DNA of 60,195 bases from Nitrosospira sp. NpAV (GCF_000832065.1 NZ_JXQM01000004.1:1-60195), one strand, 5' to 3'. Positions 48,084 through 59,000 are shown, numbered from the stretch's first letter. Made by a program: numbers and translations. The notes: generated from the letters alone by a model not told the origin.

Positions 48084-48110
48084 TGCAACGCAATACTCCG
48101 CTTCATGGCA

Positions 48111-49823
48111 TCAAACCGCATTGCTACAGGCTACCGATGGCGTTGCCGGCGCCAGACTCTCCTTCATGGGTGTCTGGCTATTAAGGGTCAGGCATCCGCT
48201 CTCCATGCGTATCAAGCGATCGGCAAGGTGGAAGTACCGATCGTCGTGCGAGATTACCAGTACAGCCTTACCCATGGCACGTAGCTCGGGAAGCACCTCA
48301 CGGTAAAATACTTCCTTGAATACCGGGTCCTGATCCGCCGCCCATTCGTCGAACATGAAGAAGGGCCGGTTCTCCAGATAGGCCACCACCAGTGCCAGGC
48401 GCTTGCGCTGCCCCTGTGACAGCTCAAGCGTAGTGAAAGCGCCATCCTTGACCTTTACCTTGTTTTGCAAATGCAGTTTGGCCAGAAGCCGATTACCTTC
48501 ATTGTCCAGATCGACGCCACCCGTTCCGAGCAGACGGTCGAAAAGATGAAAATCGGAAAAGATCGTCGAAAACAGCTGTCTGTAGTGGTCACGATTCGTC
48601 TCGTCCACCGCACTGCCGTTAAAGATGATTTGCCCCTCCTCCGGCGGGTAGAGCCCAACCAGTAATTTAGCCAATGTCGTCTTGCCGCTGCCGTTACCGC
48701 CGACCAGAAAAGTGATCTGGCCCGGACGAAACTCCAGATCTATCGGACCCATGGTAAACAATTCGTCGCTTTGTTCATGATAATAACGATGCAATACGCC
48801 CTGAAGCGTAATAGATTGCAAGGAGGGCGGAGAAAGCCCATCCGTCTGTTTTTCCGAAGCTGCCATGGCGCGTGTAATCTCGTCAATCCGATCGGCGGAC
48901 ACCTGTGCCAGGTTAGCCCGCGGAATGTTCAGCAGGAGTGCTTCGAGCGGTCCCACCATATAAACGAACACAAGTGCGAAGCCCGTCATGATTAACGCCC
49001 GGTCGGGCACGTCGCCCACCAGTACGAACAGTACCATGCCTATAAACGCGTAGATGAGGAAATTACCCCAACTTGCCGAACCGATAAACAGCGACATGCC
49101 AAAGGTCCGTTCATGGCGGACGATCTCAATCGATTTTCCCAACACGTTATCATAAAATGCGGCACGCTTATCACGATTCAAGCGCAACTCTTTGGCTCCA
49201 TCGGTCAGGGAACGAAAATAGGCAAACAACCTGTCCTGCTCCTGAGCGGCAACATCCAAATGCCGTATGGCGCGCAAATGCGCAAGATGGTAGCCCAACG
49301 AACCTAAGCCAATGACAATAACTGCGAGCAGGAATACCTGCCAGGAAAGCAGCGCCATATAAATCAGACATCCGGCAACGATGACCGCATTCGTCAGGAT
49401 TACCGGAAAGCTCACAAAAAATTCGGCAACATGCGTGCAATGCTCGGATAGCGCGGATTGTACGCGCGCCGCGCCAATCACTTCAAGGTGCCGGAAGTCG
49501 GCGGCTATCACGCGTTTTGCGATAAAACTGCGCAATTCAGCATGGGCTCGCTGCCCCAGACGTTCAAATAAAATATTCGCGACCATATAGCTCAACATCA
49601 CCGCGACCGCGGTTCCTGCAAAGATCAGCGCCATTTCCATGCGGTCCGGCGTCTCCGCCGTCAGCGCGGAACTGATTTGCGCCAGCAGAAATACACTGCA
49701 AGCGCCATGCACTACGCTTGCGAACGAGGCGCCTATGAGTAACCCTTTTGATTGACTGATGAGATACTTGAGCACAGCTGTCTCGTAATAAAGATGAATA
49801 TGAAGGTGACGAATGATCACCAT
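48111..49823 (-). CDS. Cyclic-peptide/siderophore ABC exporter, PvdE/SyrD type
   Basis: 570 residues: six membrane helices (about 20-300) fused to an ATPase with Walker A VGGNGSGKTT, signature ELSQGQRKRLALV and Walker B PFFMFDEWAADQDP. The half-transporter shape and DEWAADQDP motif match the cyclic peptide export family of PvdE and SyrD, which moves the pyoverdine precursor or syringomycin to the periplasm. In this window it would export the product of the NRPS. Start is the ATG at 49823 or perhaps the GTG 16 codons later (VLKYLISQSKG), which has GAGA upstream. Confidence 0.86.
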   Translation of the reverse strand: MVIIRHLHIHLYYETAVLKYLISQSKGLLIGASFASVVHGACSVFLLAQISSALTAETPDRMEMALIFAGTAVAVMLSYMVANILFERLGQRAHAELRSFIAKRVIAADFRHLEVIGAARVQSALSEHCTHVAEFFVSFPVILTNAVIVAGCLIYMALLSWQVFLLAVIVIGLGSLGYHLAHLRAIRHLDVAAQEQDRLFAYFRSLTDGAKELRLNRDKRAAFYDNVLGKSIEIVRHERTFGMSLFIGSASWGNFLIYAFIGMVLFVLVGDVPDRALIMTGFALVFVYMVGPLEALLLNIPRANLAQVSADRIDEITRAMAASEKQTDGLSPPSLQSITLQGVLHRYYHEQSDELFTMGPIDLEFRPGQITFLVGGNGSGKTTLAKLLVGLYPPEEGQIIFNGSAVDETNRDHYRQLFSTIFSDFHLFDRLLGTGGVDLDNEGNRLLAKLHLQNKVKVKDGAFTTLELSQGQRKRLALVVAYLENRPFFMFDEWAADQDPVFKEVFYREVLPELRAMGKAVLVISHDDRYFHLADRLIRMESGCLTLNSQTPMKESLAPATPSVACSNAV

Positions 49824-50186
49824 AAATGTTTACTGCCAGGAGCATGATGGCGGGACAGTTCATTTCGCAAAAGCGTACTGATTTCCTGGCGCCATATCCA
49901 GCAATTCCCCTCCCCCCTACCCACCCAGCAGCCTGCCGGACCATAGCTTAACTTTCTCCCCGCCTTCGACCGTCACTCCTATGAATCGGTAGATACAAAG
50001 CCGCCAAAGGGATGAGTCCGGCAAGTATCGGCAGCGCCGATTCGGCAGGTTTTGAATGGGATTCTCGGTCGGATCCAATCGCTCTTCATTAAGTTCAAAA
50101 AGTTATTAAATAATAATGTTTCTCATTCGTCTTTCTTCACTATAGGGAACATTCGCCTCGAACTGAGTTCTTCCAGGAGTCCATTG
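49824..50186. other. Divergent control region of the siderophore genes
   Basis: 363 bases between the exporter gene (minus) and the acyltransferase gene (plus). It holds the Fur-like box at 50109-50130 and the ribosome binding site AGGAG (about 50174) of the plus-strand gene. Otherwise no gene is seen; the plus frame from a TTG at 50052 has no ribosome binding site and is discounted. Confidence 0.5.
50109..50130 (+). promoter_or_regulatory. Fur-like box
   Basis: AATAATAATGTTTCTCATT (50109-50127) agrees at about 12 of 19 positions with the E. coli Fur consensus GATAATGATAATCATTATC when shifted three bases, and closely resembles the AATGATAATAATTCTCATT type found before pyoverdine genes. It lies 57 bases before the acyltransferase ATG. 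Iron repression of the siderophore genes through Fur is inferred. Confidence 0.5.
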
Positions 50187-51281
50187 ATGGGTATTCAACA
50201 TGAGCAAATTCAGGAGCCAGCTGCTCATGTGACGCCATTGATGTCCCGCCCCGATGGAACCGTCTATCTTGCAACGTATTATGGCAATACGCTGCTGCTG
50301 CAGACCGTTAATGGAGAGGAGAATCCATCCAGGTGGGAGCTGACCCGGCAACCAGGCCAATTAAAGCTGGAGTGGACAGATGCTCACTCTGGTATGCCGG
50401 ATACGGCCGAATTGCTGGCGGCGCTCGAAGCCTCCTTTACCAATTATCCCAATCACCATCAGATCCACCTCCTGGCACCCGTCGGGCAAGCCGACGAGTT
50501 ACTTCGATCCGGCGTTCTGGTCAGGGGCGAGAACAATCAGCTCATTGCCTACACTGAGCTTTTCTGGCAACAGCCCAGAATCTGGCTCGCTTCACCTCAA
50601 CCGCACGCGTTTCCACTTTCCTATGTCCTCAGCCAGGGCCGGCGACACCCATTACGACCGCCTAAACCGGTTGGCATCGTTTATCAACGGCACATTCCAT
50701 GGCTTGCCCGAACGCTTTCGTTTCGGGCGGTGAATATCGAATACGACCTGGAACGCTTCAACCGATGGATGAACGATCCGGTAGTGGCGGCATCCTGGCG
50801 GGAAGAAGGCGATCCTGGCAAGCACCGTACCTACTTGGAGGGTATCGCAGCCGATCCGCATGTCATCGGACTCATTGGCTGCCTTGACGGCGAAGCGTTC
50901 GGCTATTTCGAAGTTTACTGGGCAAAGGAGGATCGGATTGCGCCCTTCTATGACGTGGACGATTTTGACCGCGGCTGGCATGTGCTGATCGGGGAGCCTC
51001 GCTTTCGCGGTAAACCCTTCGTTACCGCGTGGTTGCCATCTCTCTCTCATTACCTGTTTCTCGACGATTGCAGAACACAGCGCGCTGTCATCGAACCTCG
51101 CTCGGATAACTACAAGATGATTCGTAATCTCTCCTTGGGCGGTTACGCGAATCTCAAGGAGTTCGATTTCCCTCACAAACGCGCCATGCTCGGCATGTTG
51201 TTGCGGGAACGCTTCTTTGCGGAACGGTTGTGGATTCCACGCGATGGCGTAGCAACCTCACTTTCCGCCACACTGTTCTAA
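50187..51281 (+). CDS. N5-hydroxyornithine/N6-hydroxylysine acyltransferase-like GNAT protein
   Basis: About 364 residues from the ATG at 50187 (AGGAG upstream). The C-terminal half is a GNAT domain of the siderophore type (IucB/AlcB/RhbD-like): FNRWMNDPVVAASWREEGDPGKHRTYLEG, GYFEVYWAKEDRIAPFYD, RGWHVLIGEPRFRGKPFV and FDFPHKRAMLGML. Such enzymes put an acyl group (acetyl in aerobactin) on the hydroxylated amine. With the adjacent ornithine hydroxylase it should make N5-acyl-N5-hydroxyornithine for the NRPS; which acyl group is not visible. Confidence 0.85.
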   Translation: MGIQHEQIQEPAAHVTPLMSRPDGTVYLATYYGNTLLLQTVNGEENPSRWELTRQPGQLKLEWTDAHSGMPDTAELLAALEASFTNYPNHHQIHLLAPVGQADELLRSGVLVRGENNQLIAYTELFWQQPRIWLASPQPHAFPLSYVLSQGRRHPLRPPKPVGIVYQRHIPWLARTLSFRAVNIEYDLERFNRWMNDPVVAASWREEGDPGKHRTYLEGIAADPHVIGLIGCLDGEAFGYFEVYWAKEDRIAPFYDVDDFDRGWHVLIGEPRFRGKPFVTAWLPSLSHYLFLDDCRTQRAVIEPRSDNYKMIRNLSLGGYANLKEFDFPHKRAMLGMLLRERFFAERLWIPRDGVATSLSATLF

Positions 51282-51291
51282 GGATATCGCC

Positions 51292-52596
51292 ATGCAAATC
51301 CATGACCTGATCGGTATCGGCTTCGGCCCCTCCAATATTGCGCTTGCCATTACCCTGGAGGAGAAAAAGCCGCATGGGTTCAATGTAGATGCGTTCTTTA
51401 TCGAAAAGCAGCCAAGTTTCGCCTGGCATGCCAACATGATGCTGGATAACACGCATATGCAGATTTCCTTCCTGAAGGATCTGGCAACCATGCGGAATCC
51501 TTCGAGTTACTTCACTTTTATCAACTATCTGCATCAGAAACAGAGACTCCAGGACTTCATCAACCTGAAAACTTTTTTTCCCAGCCGTCACGAATTCAAT
51601 GATTACCTCGCCTGGGCCGCGTCGCATTTCAATGACCGCTGTGCGTATGGCGAAGAAGTTCTGGAAGTGCTCCCCGAAAAACGAAATGACGAAGTCGCAC
51701 TCCTGCGCGTGCGCTCGCGTGATTCTGACGGGATGATTCATGAACGGCTCACCCGCAACCTTATCGTTGGTGTCGGCGGCATGCCCAGCATTCCCGAGTG
51801 TTTCCTGCCTTTAAAAGATGATCCGCGCGTGTTTCATTCGAGCGGATACCTTCGAGAGATTGCACGGCATGATAGCGCCAAAAAGGTGGCTGTCGTAGGC
51901 GCGGGCCAGAGCGCCGCGGAAATTTTCATGGATTTACACAATCGCGCGGGCGCCCCGCATGTCGACCTCATCATGCGCGCGCGGGCAATCAAGCCTTCCG
52001 ATGACAGCCCCTTCGTCAACGAAATTTTTAATGCCGATTTCACTGACTTCGTTTTCAGCCGCCCCGATCAGGATCGCGCCGCACTGCTCGACGAATTCTG
52101 GCACACCAATTATGCGGCACCCGACCTCGTTCTGATAGAACAGATTTTCAACGTGTTCTATCAGCAGAGAGTGACCAGAAATGCGCGCCACCGCTTCCTG
52201 CGCCGGCATGAAGTCGTCAGTGCCAATGCCTTGCCGGAAGGCATTCAATTGGTTCTGCGGGATCTCAATGCCGGTCGCGAGCATGTTGCCACCTATGACG
52301 CCGTGGTGCTTGCCACCGGCTATAACCGGGACTATCACAAATCACTATTGAAGCCGCTTTCGTCCTATATGGGAGACTTTACGGTCGATCGTCAATATTG
52401 CTTGCAGAGTACGCCAAACTTCCGGCCCGCCATTTTCCTGCAAGGGGCCTGCGAATCAAGCCACGGTTTGAGCGATACCTTGCTTTCGGTCACTGCGGTT
52501 CGCACCGATGAGATAGGACAAGCATTGCTGGGCGTAGTCAACCAGCCCGGAGCAAAGCCAACGGATAATCCCATACGGGCGGTTGCCGGCCGTTGA
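51292..52596 (+). CDS. pvdA: L-ornithine N5-monooxygenase (PvdA-like)
   Basis: 434 residues with FAD motif GIGFGPSNIALA near the N-terminus, NADPH-binding GAGQSAAEIFMDL in the middle, and the C-terminal ATGYNRDYHKS and ACESSHGLSDTLLSVTAVRTDE stretch shared with Pseudomonas PvdA. The enzyme hydroxylates the side-chain nitrogen of ornithine (lysine in IucD-type relatives); the PvdA resemblance favours ornithine. It follows the acyltransferase by 10 bases and is very likely co-transcribed with it. Confidence 0.87.
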   Translation: MQIHDLIGIGFGPSNIALAITLEEKKPHGFNVDAFFIEKQPSFAWHANMMLDNTHMQISFLKDLATMRNPSSYFTFINYLHQKQRLQDFINLKTFFPSRHEFNDYLAWAASHFNDRCAYGEEVLEVLPEKRNDEVALLRVRSRDSDGMIHERLTRNLIVGVGGMPSIPECFLPLKDDPRVFHSSGYLREIARHDSAKKVAVVGAGQSAAEIFMDLHNRAGAPHVDLIMRARAIKPSDDSPFVNEIFNADFTDFVFSRPDQDRAALLDEFWHTNYAAPDLVLIEQIFNVFYQQRVTRNARHRFLRRHEVVSANALPEGIQLVLRDLNAGREHVATYDAVVLATGYNRDYHKSLLKPLSSYMGDFTVDRQYCLQSTPNFRPAIFLQGACESSHGLSDTLLSVTAVRTDEIGQALLGVVNQPGAKPTDNPIRAVAGR

Positions 52597-52667
52597 ATTT
52601 ATTATTTCTTTAATTTAATGCAGTCAATTGTTACACAACAGTTTTTTAACCACGAGCAACTATAACT

Positions 52668-54968
52668 ATGAAAGCCTACACAAAAACCAACATAGGGCTG
52701 AGACACCTGAAACGCACTGTAATTTCACGCGCCCTGCAGTACTCATTCCTGGCTTTATCCGTCACCACCGGTTATGCCCAGGCACAACAGGCCGGCACCG
52801 AATCGGCAAAACCGGACACGAAGGGAAAGCCCGCCGCACCGAGTGTACTCGATGCACCGGAAAATACTTCCAAACCCGCGAACGCTGCAGGGGCACCGGT
52901 CCTGCCGACAGTGACAGTCAAGGATACAGGACAAACTCCCGGCTATGTGACCACTCGCATGCAGAGCGCGACAAAAACCGACACACCGATTATCGAGATA
53001 CCCCAGTCCGTTTCCGTCATCAATCGCAATGAGATGGATATACGCGCCGTGAACCTCAATATCACTGAAGCGCTGCGCTATGTGCCGGGCGTTGTACCTG
53101 ATCAATTTGGTTTCAGTGGGCAAGGTTTTGAATACGTGAGCATGCGCGGCTTCAACGTCCAGACCACCGCCAATTTCCGCGATAATTTGAACCAGGCCGC
53201 GACAGGGCTTTATTATGGCGCTTTTATTACGGATCCCTATGCGCTTGAACGTATTGACGTATTACGTGGACCCACCTCGGTCATGTTTGGCCGCGGCGAT
53301 GCCGGGGGGATCGTGAATCGCGTCACCAAGCTCCCCACCGCCGCCCCGATCCGTGAAGTCGAACTCCAGTATGGCAACTTCGATCGCAAGCGGATTGCCG
53401 CAGACTTCGGTTTGGCCAATGCCGACGGCACGCTCATGTTCCGCCTCGTCACCTCGGCCCTCGACACGGACACGCAGGTCAGGTTTCCCAATACCAATGG
53501 AGACCGCGCGAGCATCAGGCGTTTTTATATCGCCCCATCGCTGACGTGGCGTCCTAGCGACAAGACATCGATCACCCTTTTCGGCGATATCCTGAACAAC
53601 GACAGCGGAGCAGCTCCATTTTATGTAGGGACCCCGGATGGGAACCCAACCAATACGCTGGTGGGCGACCCTGGCTTTACAAGATACAAAACCAATCAGG
53701 CCTCGTTCAGCTATAGGCTCGAACATCACTTCAACGAAACCTGGACTGTGCGGCAGAATTTTCGTTTCCAGCGGCAGGATGGGCGTTTCAGGGATATAAA
53801 CCCGGGCGATCTTATTACAGGGGAATTATTTGATACGGATAATAGGACCCTGTTCCGTAATGCATTTTCTACGAGGGAGCGGCTGGATCAAACTACTCTG
53901 GATACGCATCTGCAAGCCAAGCTAAGCACTGGCCCGGTAAGTCATACTGTGCTGAGCGGCATCGACTGGAACCGCACGAATGCCACCCTCCAATACAATG
54001 CGGCTCTTGGAACCCCGAGTATCGACATATTCAACCCGGTGTATTTCCAACCGGTGCCGACACCCGATATTCCGGGTTCAGATGCGACACAAAAGATCAA
54101 CAATGTCGGCTTTTATATACAGGACCAGGTCAAATATCAAAACTGGATTCTTACCCTCAGCGGCCGTCACGATCGGGTATCGAATAATACTGCCGATAGC
54201 ATAAGCGGAGAGACTTTCGCGAACAAGGATTCCGCATACACCGGCAGGGCTGGCCTGACCTATCTTTTCTCCAATGGCATCGCGCCTTATGTGAGCTATT
54301 CACAATCGTTCCTGCCGCAACCTGGACTGGACCGAAGTGATGGCGGCAACGGCAAGCCATTCGATGCTTCCCGAGCCTCCCAATATGAGGTAGGCATCAA
54401 GTACCAACCCGTGGGCAGCAGAAGCCTGTTCACGGTGGCGCTGTTCGAGTTGACCAAAACCAATGTTTTGACGCGTGATCCAAATGCTCCTCTTGGTTCC
54501 TTTAGCTTTGTACAAACTGGGGAGATCCGCTCCCGCGGCGCGGAACTGGAAGCGAGGACGGAAATTTTCCGTGGGATGAATGCTATTGGCGCTTTCACCT
54601 ATAACGATGTCAAGGTGACTGAGAGTACCGATTTTTTAGGCAAAATGCCGATCCTGGTACCCAACACAACCACTTCGGGCTGGCTCGATTATAACTTCGA
54701 TGCATTGAATATCAGCTGGCTGAAGGGTTTTGGCATCGGTGGAGGGGTTCGCTATGTGGGCAGGGTGTTTAACAATGAGGAAAATACCAGTACCACGCGG
54801 TCATTCACCTTATTCGACGCAATGCTCCGGTACGATCACGGGCCCTGGCGTTTTATCATCAATGCCAACAATATATTCAATGAAAAATACTATTCCGGAG
54901 CTGGGGGCGGTAACTTCTTCCGGGGGACGGAACGAATGGTTATCGGCACGCTGAAACTTCGTTTCTAA
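52668..54968 (+). CDS. TonB-dependent siderophore receptor
   Basis: 766 residues. Signal peptide ends about residue 40; the plug domain carries VINRNEMDIRAVNLNITEALRYVPGV and RIDVLRGPTSVMFGRGDAGGIVN; the barrel ends in the outer-membrane signal ERMVIGTLKLRF. It belongs to the hydroxamate-type (FhuA/FoxA-like) receptor group; no N-terminal signalling (STN) domain is present, so it does not seem to drive a sigma/anti-sigma pair. Same strand and 71 bases after the ornithine hydroxylase, so it should take up the iron-loaded product. Confidence 0.92.
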   Translation: MKAYTKTNIGLRHLKRTVISRALQYSFLALSVTTGYAQAQQAGTESAKPDTKGKPAAPSVLDAPENTSKPANAAGAPVLPTVTVKDTGQTPGYVTTRMQSATKTDTPIIEIPQSVSVINRNEMDIRAVNLNITEALRYVPGVVPDQFGFSGQGFEYVSMRGFNVQTTANFRDNLNQAATGLYYGAFITDPYALERIDVLRGPTSVMFGRGDAGGIVNRVTKLPTAAPIREVELQYGNFDRKRIAADFGLANADGTLMFRLVTSALDTDTQVRFPNTNGDRASIRRFYIAPSLTWRPSDKTSITLFGDILNNDSGAAPFYVGTPDGNPTNTLVGDPGFTRYKTNQASFSYRLEHHFNETWTVRQNFRFQRQDGRFRDINPGDLITGELFDTDNRTLFRNAFSTRERLDQTTLDTHLQAKLSTGPVSHTVLSGIDWNRTNATLQYNAALGTPSIDIFNPVYFQPVPTPDIPGSDATQKINNVGFYIQDQVKYQNWILTLSGRHDRVSNNTADSISGETFANKDSAYTGRAGLTYLFSNGIAPYVSYSQSFLPQPGLDRSDGGNGKPFDASRASQYEVGIKYQPVGSRSLFTVALFELTKTNVLTRDPNAPLGSFSFVQTGEIRSRGAELEARTEIFRGMNAIGAFTYNDVKVTESTDFLGKMPILVPNTTTSGWLDYNFDALNISWLKGFGIGGGVRYVGRVFNNEENTSTTRSFTLFDAMLRYDHGPWRFIINANNIFNEKYYSGAGGGNFFRGTERMVIGTLKLRF

Positions 54969-55001
54969 CCAGCGACGTCCCGCATAGCCGAGAATGATAC
55001 G

Positions 55002-55982
55002 ATGCCGCTTGACCCGGACCTTGCCGCGTTTCTTGAACTGGTCGAAGCTGGCGTCGACAATGGTGCACAACCATTGCACGAATTGCCGCTTGCGAAAGCG
55101 CGCGCGCAGTACGATAACTCGACACTGGCGATTGATGCCGAAGGCATGGATATCGCCAGCGCCAAAACTATCGAGATACCATGCCGGGATGGCAGCCGGA
55201 TCGATGCGCGGCTATATGTGCCCGCTATCCCGGTCCTTGATGGATCGCTGTTGCCCGCGCTGCTGTACTTTCACGGTGGCGGGTACTGCGTTGGCAGCCT
55301 CAATTCACACGACTCCCTATGTCGCGCATTGTCGGCACTCACTCCCTGCTGCGTACTGAGCGTTGCATATCGGCTTGCCCCTGAGCATAAATTCCCCACG
55401 GCTGTTGACGATGCCCAGGATGCCTATCAATGGCTGCTTTCGAATGGATCTGCCTATGGAATAGATACGCAGCGTATTGCGGTGGGGGGCGACAGCGCGG
55501 GAGGAACCCTGGCAACGGGGTTGACAATCGCCGCACGTGACGGGAAATGGCCACAACCACTATTACAGGTACTTCTTTATCCGTGCACCGCAGCTTGGCA
55601 GGATACCGGATCACATAGCCGCCTGGCCCAAGGCTACCTGCTTGAAGCCCCGACGCTGCAATGGATGTTCGGCAATTACCTTCGCGACGCTGCGGATCGT
55701 ACGGATTGGCGTTTCGCGCCCCTTGAAGCGGTTGACTTAAGCAATCTTGCTCCGGCATTTATTGTATTGGCCGAATATGATCCGCTGGTGGACGAAGGTA
55801 TTGCCTATGCAAATAGGCTTAAGGCGGCAGGCGTTTCTACTCACCTCAAGATCTATGAAGGAATGACCCATGATTTTGCCCGTCTCGGCAATATCGTAAA
55901 CGAAACCGAACGGGTACGAAGGGATATGTCGCAAGCGCTTGCGAAAGCATTTTCTTCCCAACTTCTTGAGAAGGGAAACTGA
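55002..55982 (+). CDS. Alpha/beta hydrolase, hormone-sensitive-lipase (HSL) family
   Basis: 326 residues. The HSL oxyanion-hole motif YFHGGGYCVGS and the nucleophile elbow GGDSAGG are present; catalytic Asp and His are likely in AEYDPLVDEG and YEGMTHDF. These are carboxylesterases with broad activity. Placed 34 bases after the TonB receptor, it may process the siderophore or its acyl group, but known siderophore esterases (Fes, IroE) belong to another branch, so this is inference. Confidence 0.85.
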   Translation: MPLDPDLAAFLELVEAGVDNGAQPLHELPLAKARAQYDNSTLAIDAEGMDIASAKTIEIPCRDGSRIDARLYVPAIPVLDGSLLPALLYFHGGGYCVGSLNSHDSLCRALSALTPCCVLSVAYRLAPEHKFPTAVDDAQDAYQWLLSNGSAYGIDTQRIAVGGDSAGGTLATGLTIAARDGKWPQPLLQVLLYPCTAAWQDTGSHSRLAQGYLLEAPTLQWMFGNYLRDAADRTDWRFAPLEAVDLSNLAPAFIVLAEYDPLVDEGIAYANRLKAAGVSTHLKIYEGMTHDFARLGNIVNETERVRRDMSQALAKAFSSQLLEKGN

Positions 55983-56012
55983 ACGCTTCTCCAATTTTCT
56001 GTAAAACCTGAA

Positions 56013-56042
56013 GGCTGGTTGGCATGATTTAGCCAACCAGCC
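56013..56042. terminator. Perfect hairpin between esterase and NRPS genes
   Basis: 11-bp perfect stem GGCTGGTTGGC (56013-56023) with GCCAACCAGCC (56032-56042), 8-base loop. The NRPS stop codon (56029-56031) lies in the loop, so the stem starts inside the coding sequence. On the minus strand TTCAGGTTTT follows. It probably acts as a shared terminator for the two convergent genes. Confidence 0.6.
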
Positions 56043-59000
56043 TGCTCTCCGTGGCCAAGGGCGGAATCGCTGCCAGAGCAGATACTATCCCCAGCAACAA
56101 GGCTTCCTCCCGCACGATGGAAAAATGGTCCGCCTCGAGTTCAACGGAAAGTAAGTCATCCTGATCTATCTGCGAAGCAAGCGCCTCCCTGTCCGGCAAC
56201 GGACGATCGGCCGCCCACCAGCATATTGGCCGGCCCTGCAAAGCAGTCAAACCAGTGGCTTGTAGCGACAGCGCTTTCAGTTGACGCGCGACGGCAAAGG
56301 TATGCGCCAATTCTTCTCTTCCCATGTCGGTATAACCTCCTGCTCCTCGATCGCCTTCTGTACGCTCTCTCATCCGTTCGGTTAGAAAAAGCTTTCCCAG
56401 CAAGCTGGAGACTGCCTGTGTTTCCGTCATTTCACCATCCGAGGATGAATCGGCGTCCATCATTTCATCCAGCGTCATACCTGGGATAACTACAGAGATG
56501 AAATCAGAAAAATCCTGACGCCAGTTATCGTGCTGGGGTTGTTCAATGCCGGGAATAAAGGGATCAATCAGTCCGAGAAATGCCACCGTTTGCGCGTCTG
56601 CCTCGAGGAATGCAGCGATCATGGCTGCCAGCGTACCGCCCAGGGACCAGCCAGCTAAGTGATATGGCCCATGCGGCTGGATGCGGCGGATCATCTGACA
56701 ATAGTCTGCCGCCATTTTTTCAAGCGAACTATCCCGGTGTTGAGGATCCGTCAACATGCGGCAGGGAAGGCCGTATACTGTCCGCTTGCCCTGAAGCAAG
56801 CGTGCCACAGGCTGATAGTCGAATACCGTGCCTAGCCCCGCATGAATGCAGAATAGTGGCGCCGCCTCTTCGCACGGCTGATTGAGTGCCAACAGCGGCT
56901 GAATGTCGTTCGGAGCCGGTATATCCAACCCGAGTAAACCCGCAATGGTGGGTCTCTGCATCAGGTCGCGCAGTTTGAAGTTGAATTTGATACCGGGCAG
57001 ATTGCGCATCTTGGCCATCACTTTCAGGCTCGATAGCGAATCCCCCCCGAGCGCAAAAAAGTTGTCGGTTTCTCCCACGCGCTCTACGCCAAGCACTTCC
57101 TGCCAGATTTCTGCCAGCATCCTGGCCTGGTCAGTCGACGGCGCGCGGTAGGTCAGGCCGATAGCAACACCCGGTTCCGGCAATGCATTACGGTCGAGCT
57201 TGCCACTTGGCAACCGTGGCAAGGTCGCGAGCGTCATGATGTGCGCTGGAAGCATGTATTCTGGCAAGTGATTGCCGAGCTCCTGCTTGAGTCGCCGAAC
57301 CAGGTCGAGCGGGGGCATGTCATCCATCGGCACCACATAGGCAACCAGCTGGGAACCCGTTGCACTCTGGTGTACTACTACTGCCGCATCGGCTATTCCG
57401 ATGGCTTCACGTAAACGGGCCTCGATTTCACCCAACTCAATGCGGAAGCCGCGAATCTTTACCTGATGATCGACGCGGCCGATATACTCGATATTGCCGT
57501 CATTCAGCCATCGCACAAGATCCCCAGTGCGATAAAGGCGGCCGCCACTGCCGTCGAAAGGATCGGCAATGAAGCGCTCGGCTGTCAAACCGGCTCGCCC
57601 CAAATATCCACGTGCCAATCCGTACCCGCCAATATAAAGCTCACCCACTGTACCCATGGGCACGGGTTGCATATCGATGTCCAGCACATATGCGGTTCGC
57701 TCACCTACGGGACGGCCTATGGGTGCATAGACGCAATCAAAACTGTTCCTGGCCTCGGTCTTCCAAATCAATGGCGTAACGACCGTTTCGGTGGGTCCGT
57801 AGCCATTGATCAGGATACGCGGCCGCAGCGTTTGCCGGATCAGATCATACGAGGCCTTGGGCATGGCTTCGCCGCCGAATACATAGAGCTCCACCGGTGG
57901 CGGATCATTACGGGGCGCAGCCCATTCCGCTACCTGCCCCAGGTAGGCGGGCGGGAAGGCAGCATTGGTAATACCATATTGGTGCAGTGCATCGTAGGTT
58001 TGTTCAGCGGTCCATAATTCCTGGTCGCGTACCGCGAGTCCCGCACCGACAGTGAGTGCGGTCAGCCAACGCTCATGGGCGCCGTCAAAAGAGAATGACA
58101 TGAAAAGCAATTCGCATGAATGCAGGCCCATGCCATAAATCTCGGCAGTGGCCTGGCAATGCATCGACAGCGGGCCATGCGTCACCGCCACCCCTTTGGG
58201 AATACCTGTGGAGCCTGATGTGTAAATGACATAAGCGAGATTATGCTCATTAACCGACACCTCGGGGTTCGCATCCGGCTCAGCGCCAAGGTTGATTGAA
58301 TTCAGCACCAGCGTTCGCACGCCGGTGGTGATCACGAGCTTGGACAATACCTCGTTTTGCGTAATGAGAAGAGACAAGCCGCTGTCGTCCATCATGAATG
58401 AAAGCCGGTCGGCCGGATATTCCGTATCCAGTGGCACATACGCACCACCGGCCTTGAGTATGGCAAGCAGCACCACAATCACGTCGAGCGAACGCTCCAT
58501 TGCGACACCCACCCGGATTTCCGGGCCGATATTCATATTGATAAGATGATGTGCAAGCCGGTTTGCCCGTATGTTCAATTCAGCATACGAAAGTTCTTGC
58601 TCACCCATCAAGAGCGCGATAGCGCCGGGTTGCATCCTGGCATGATGTTCAATCAGGCGATGTACCGGCTGATGTGAACGTGCCGGGATGCTGGCCGCAA
58701 GTTCATGCGTATTACATCCCAAGGAAATCACTTGATTAAGCGCTTTGGCCCCCATCCATGGCAGTTCGCCCAGCGCCCGTTCCGGATGGGCCATCATTTC
58801 CCGCAGCAAAAATTCCATATGGCTTCGCAATTCCAGCACGAAGTCATCCGTAAAATCATTTCGTCCGTATGAATATTCGATCTCGATCGTATCCCCGACG
58901 ACCACTTGCAAGTCCATCGCGTAACCGGTCAAGCCTTTGCCTTCAATATCACCAAAATGAAGACCGTATAGTTCATTGCTGCGCAGCGTCTCGGCGATGG

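Noticed and set aside
50052-50186. N-terminal extension of the acyltransferase from a TTG
   Set aside because: No ribosome binding site at the TTG and it would cover the Fur-like box region; the ATG at 50187 has a good AGGAG.
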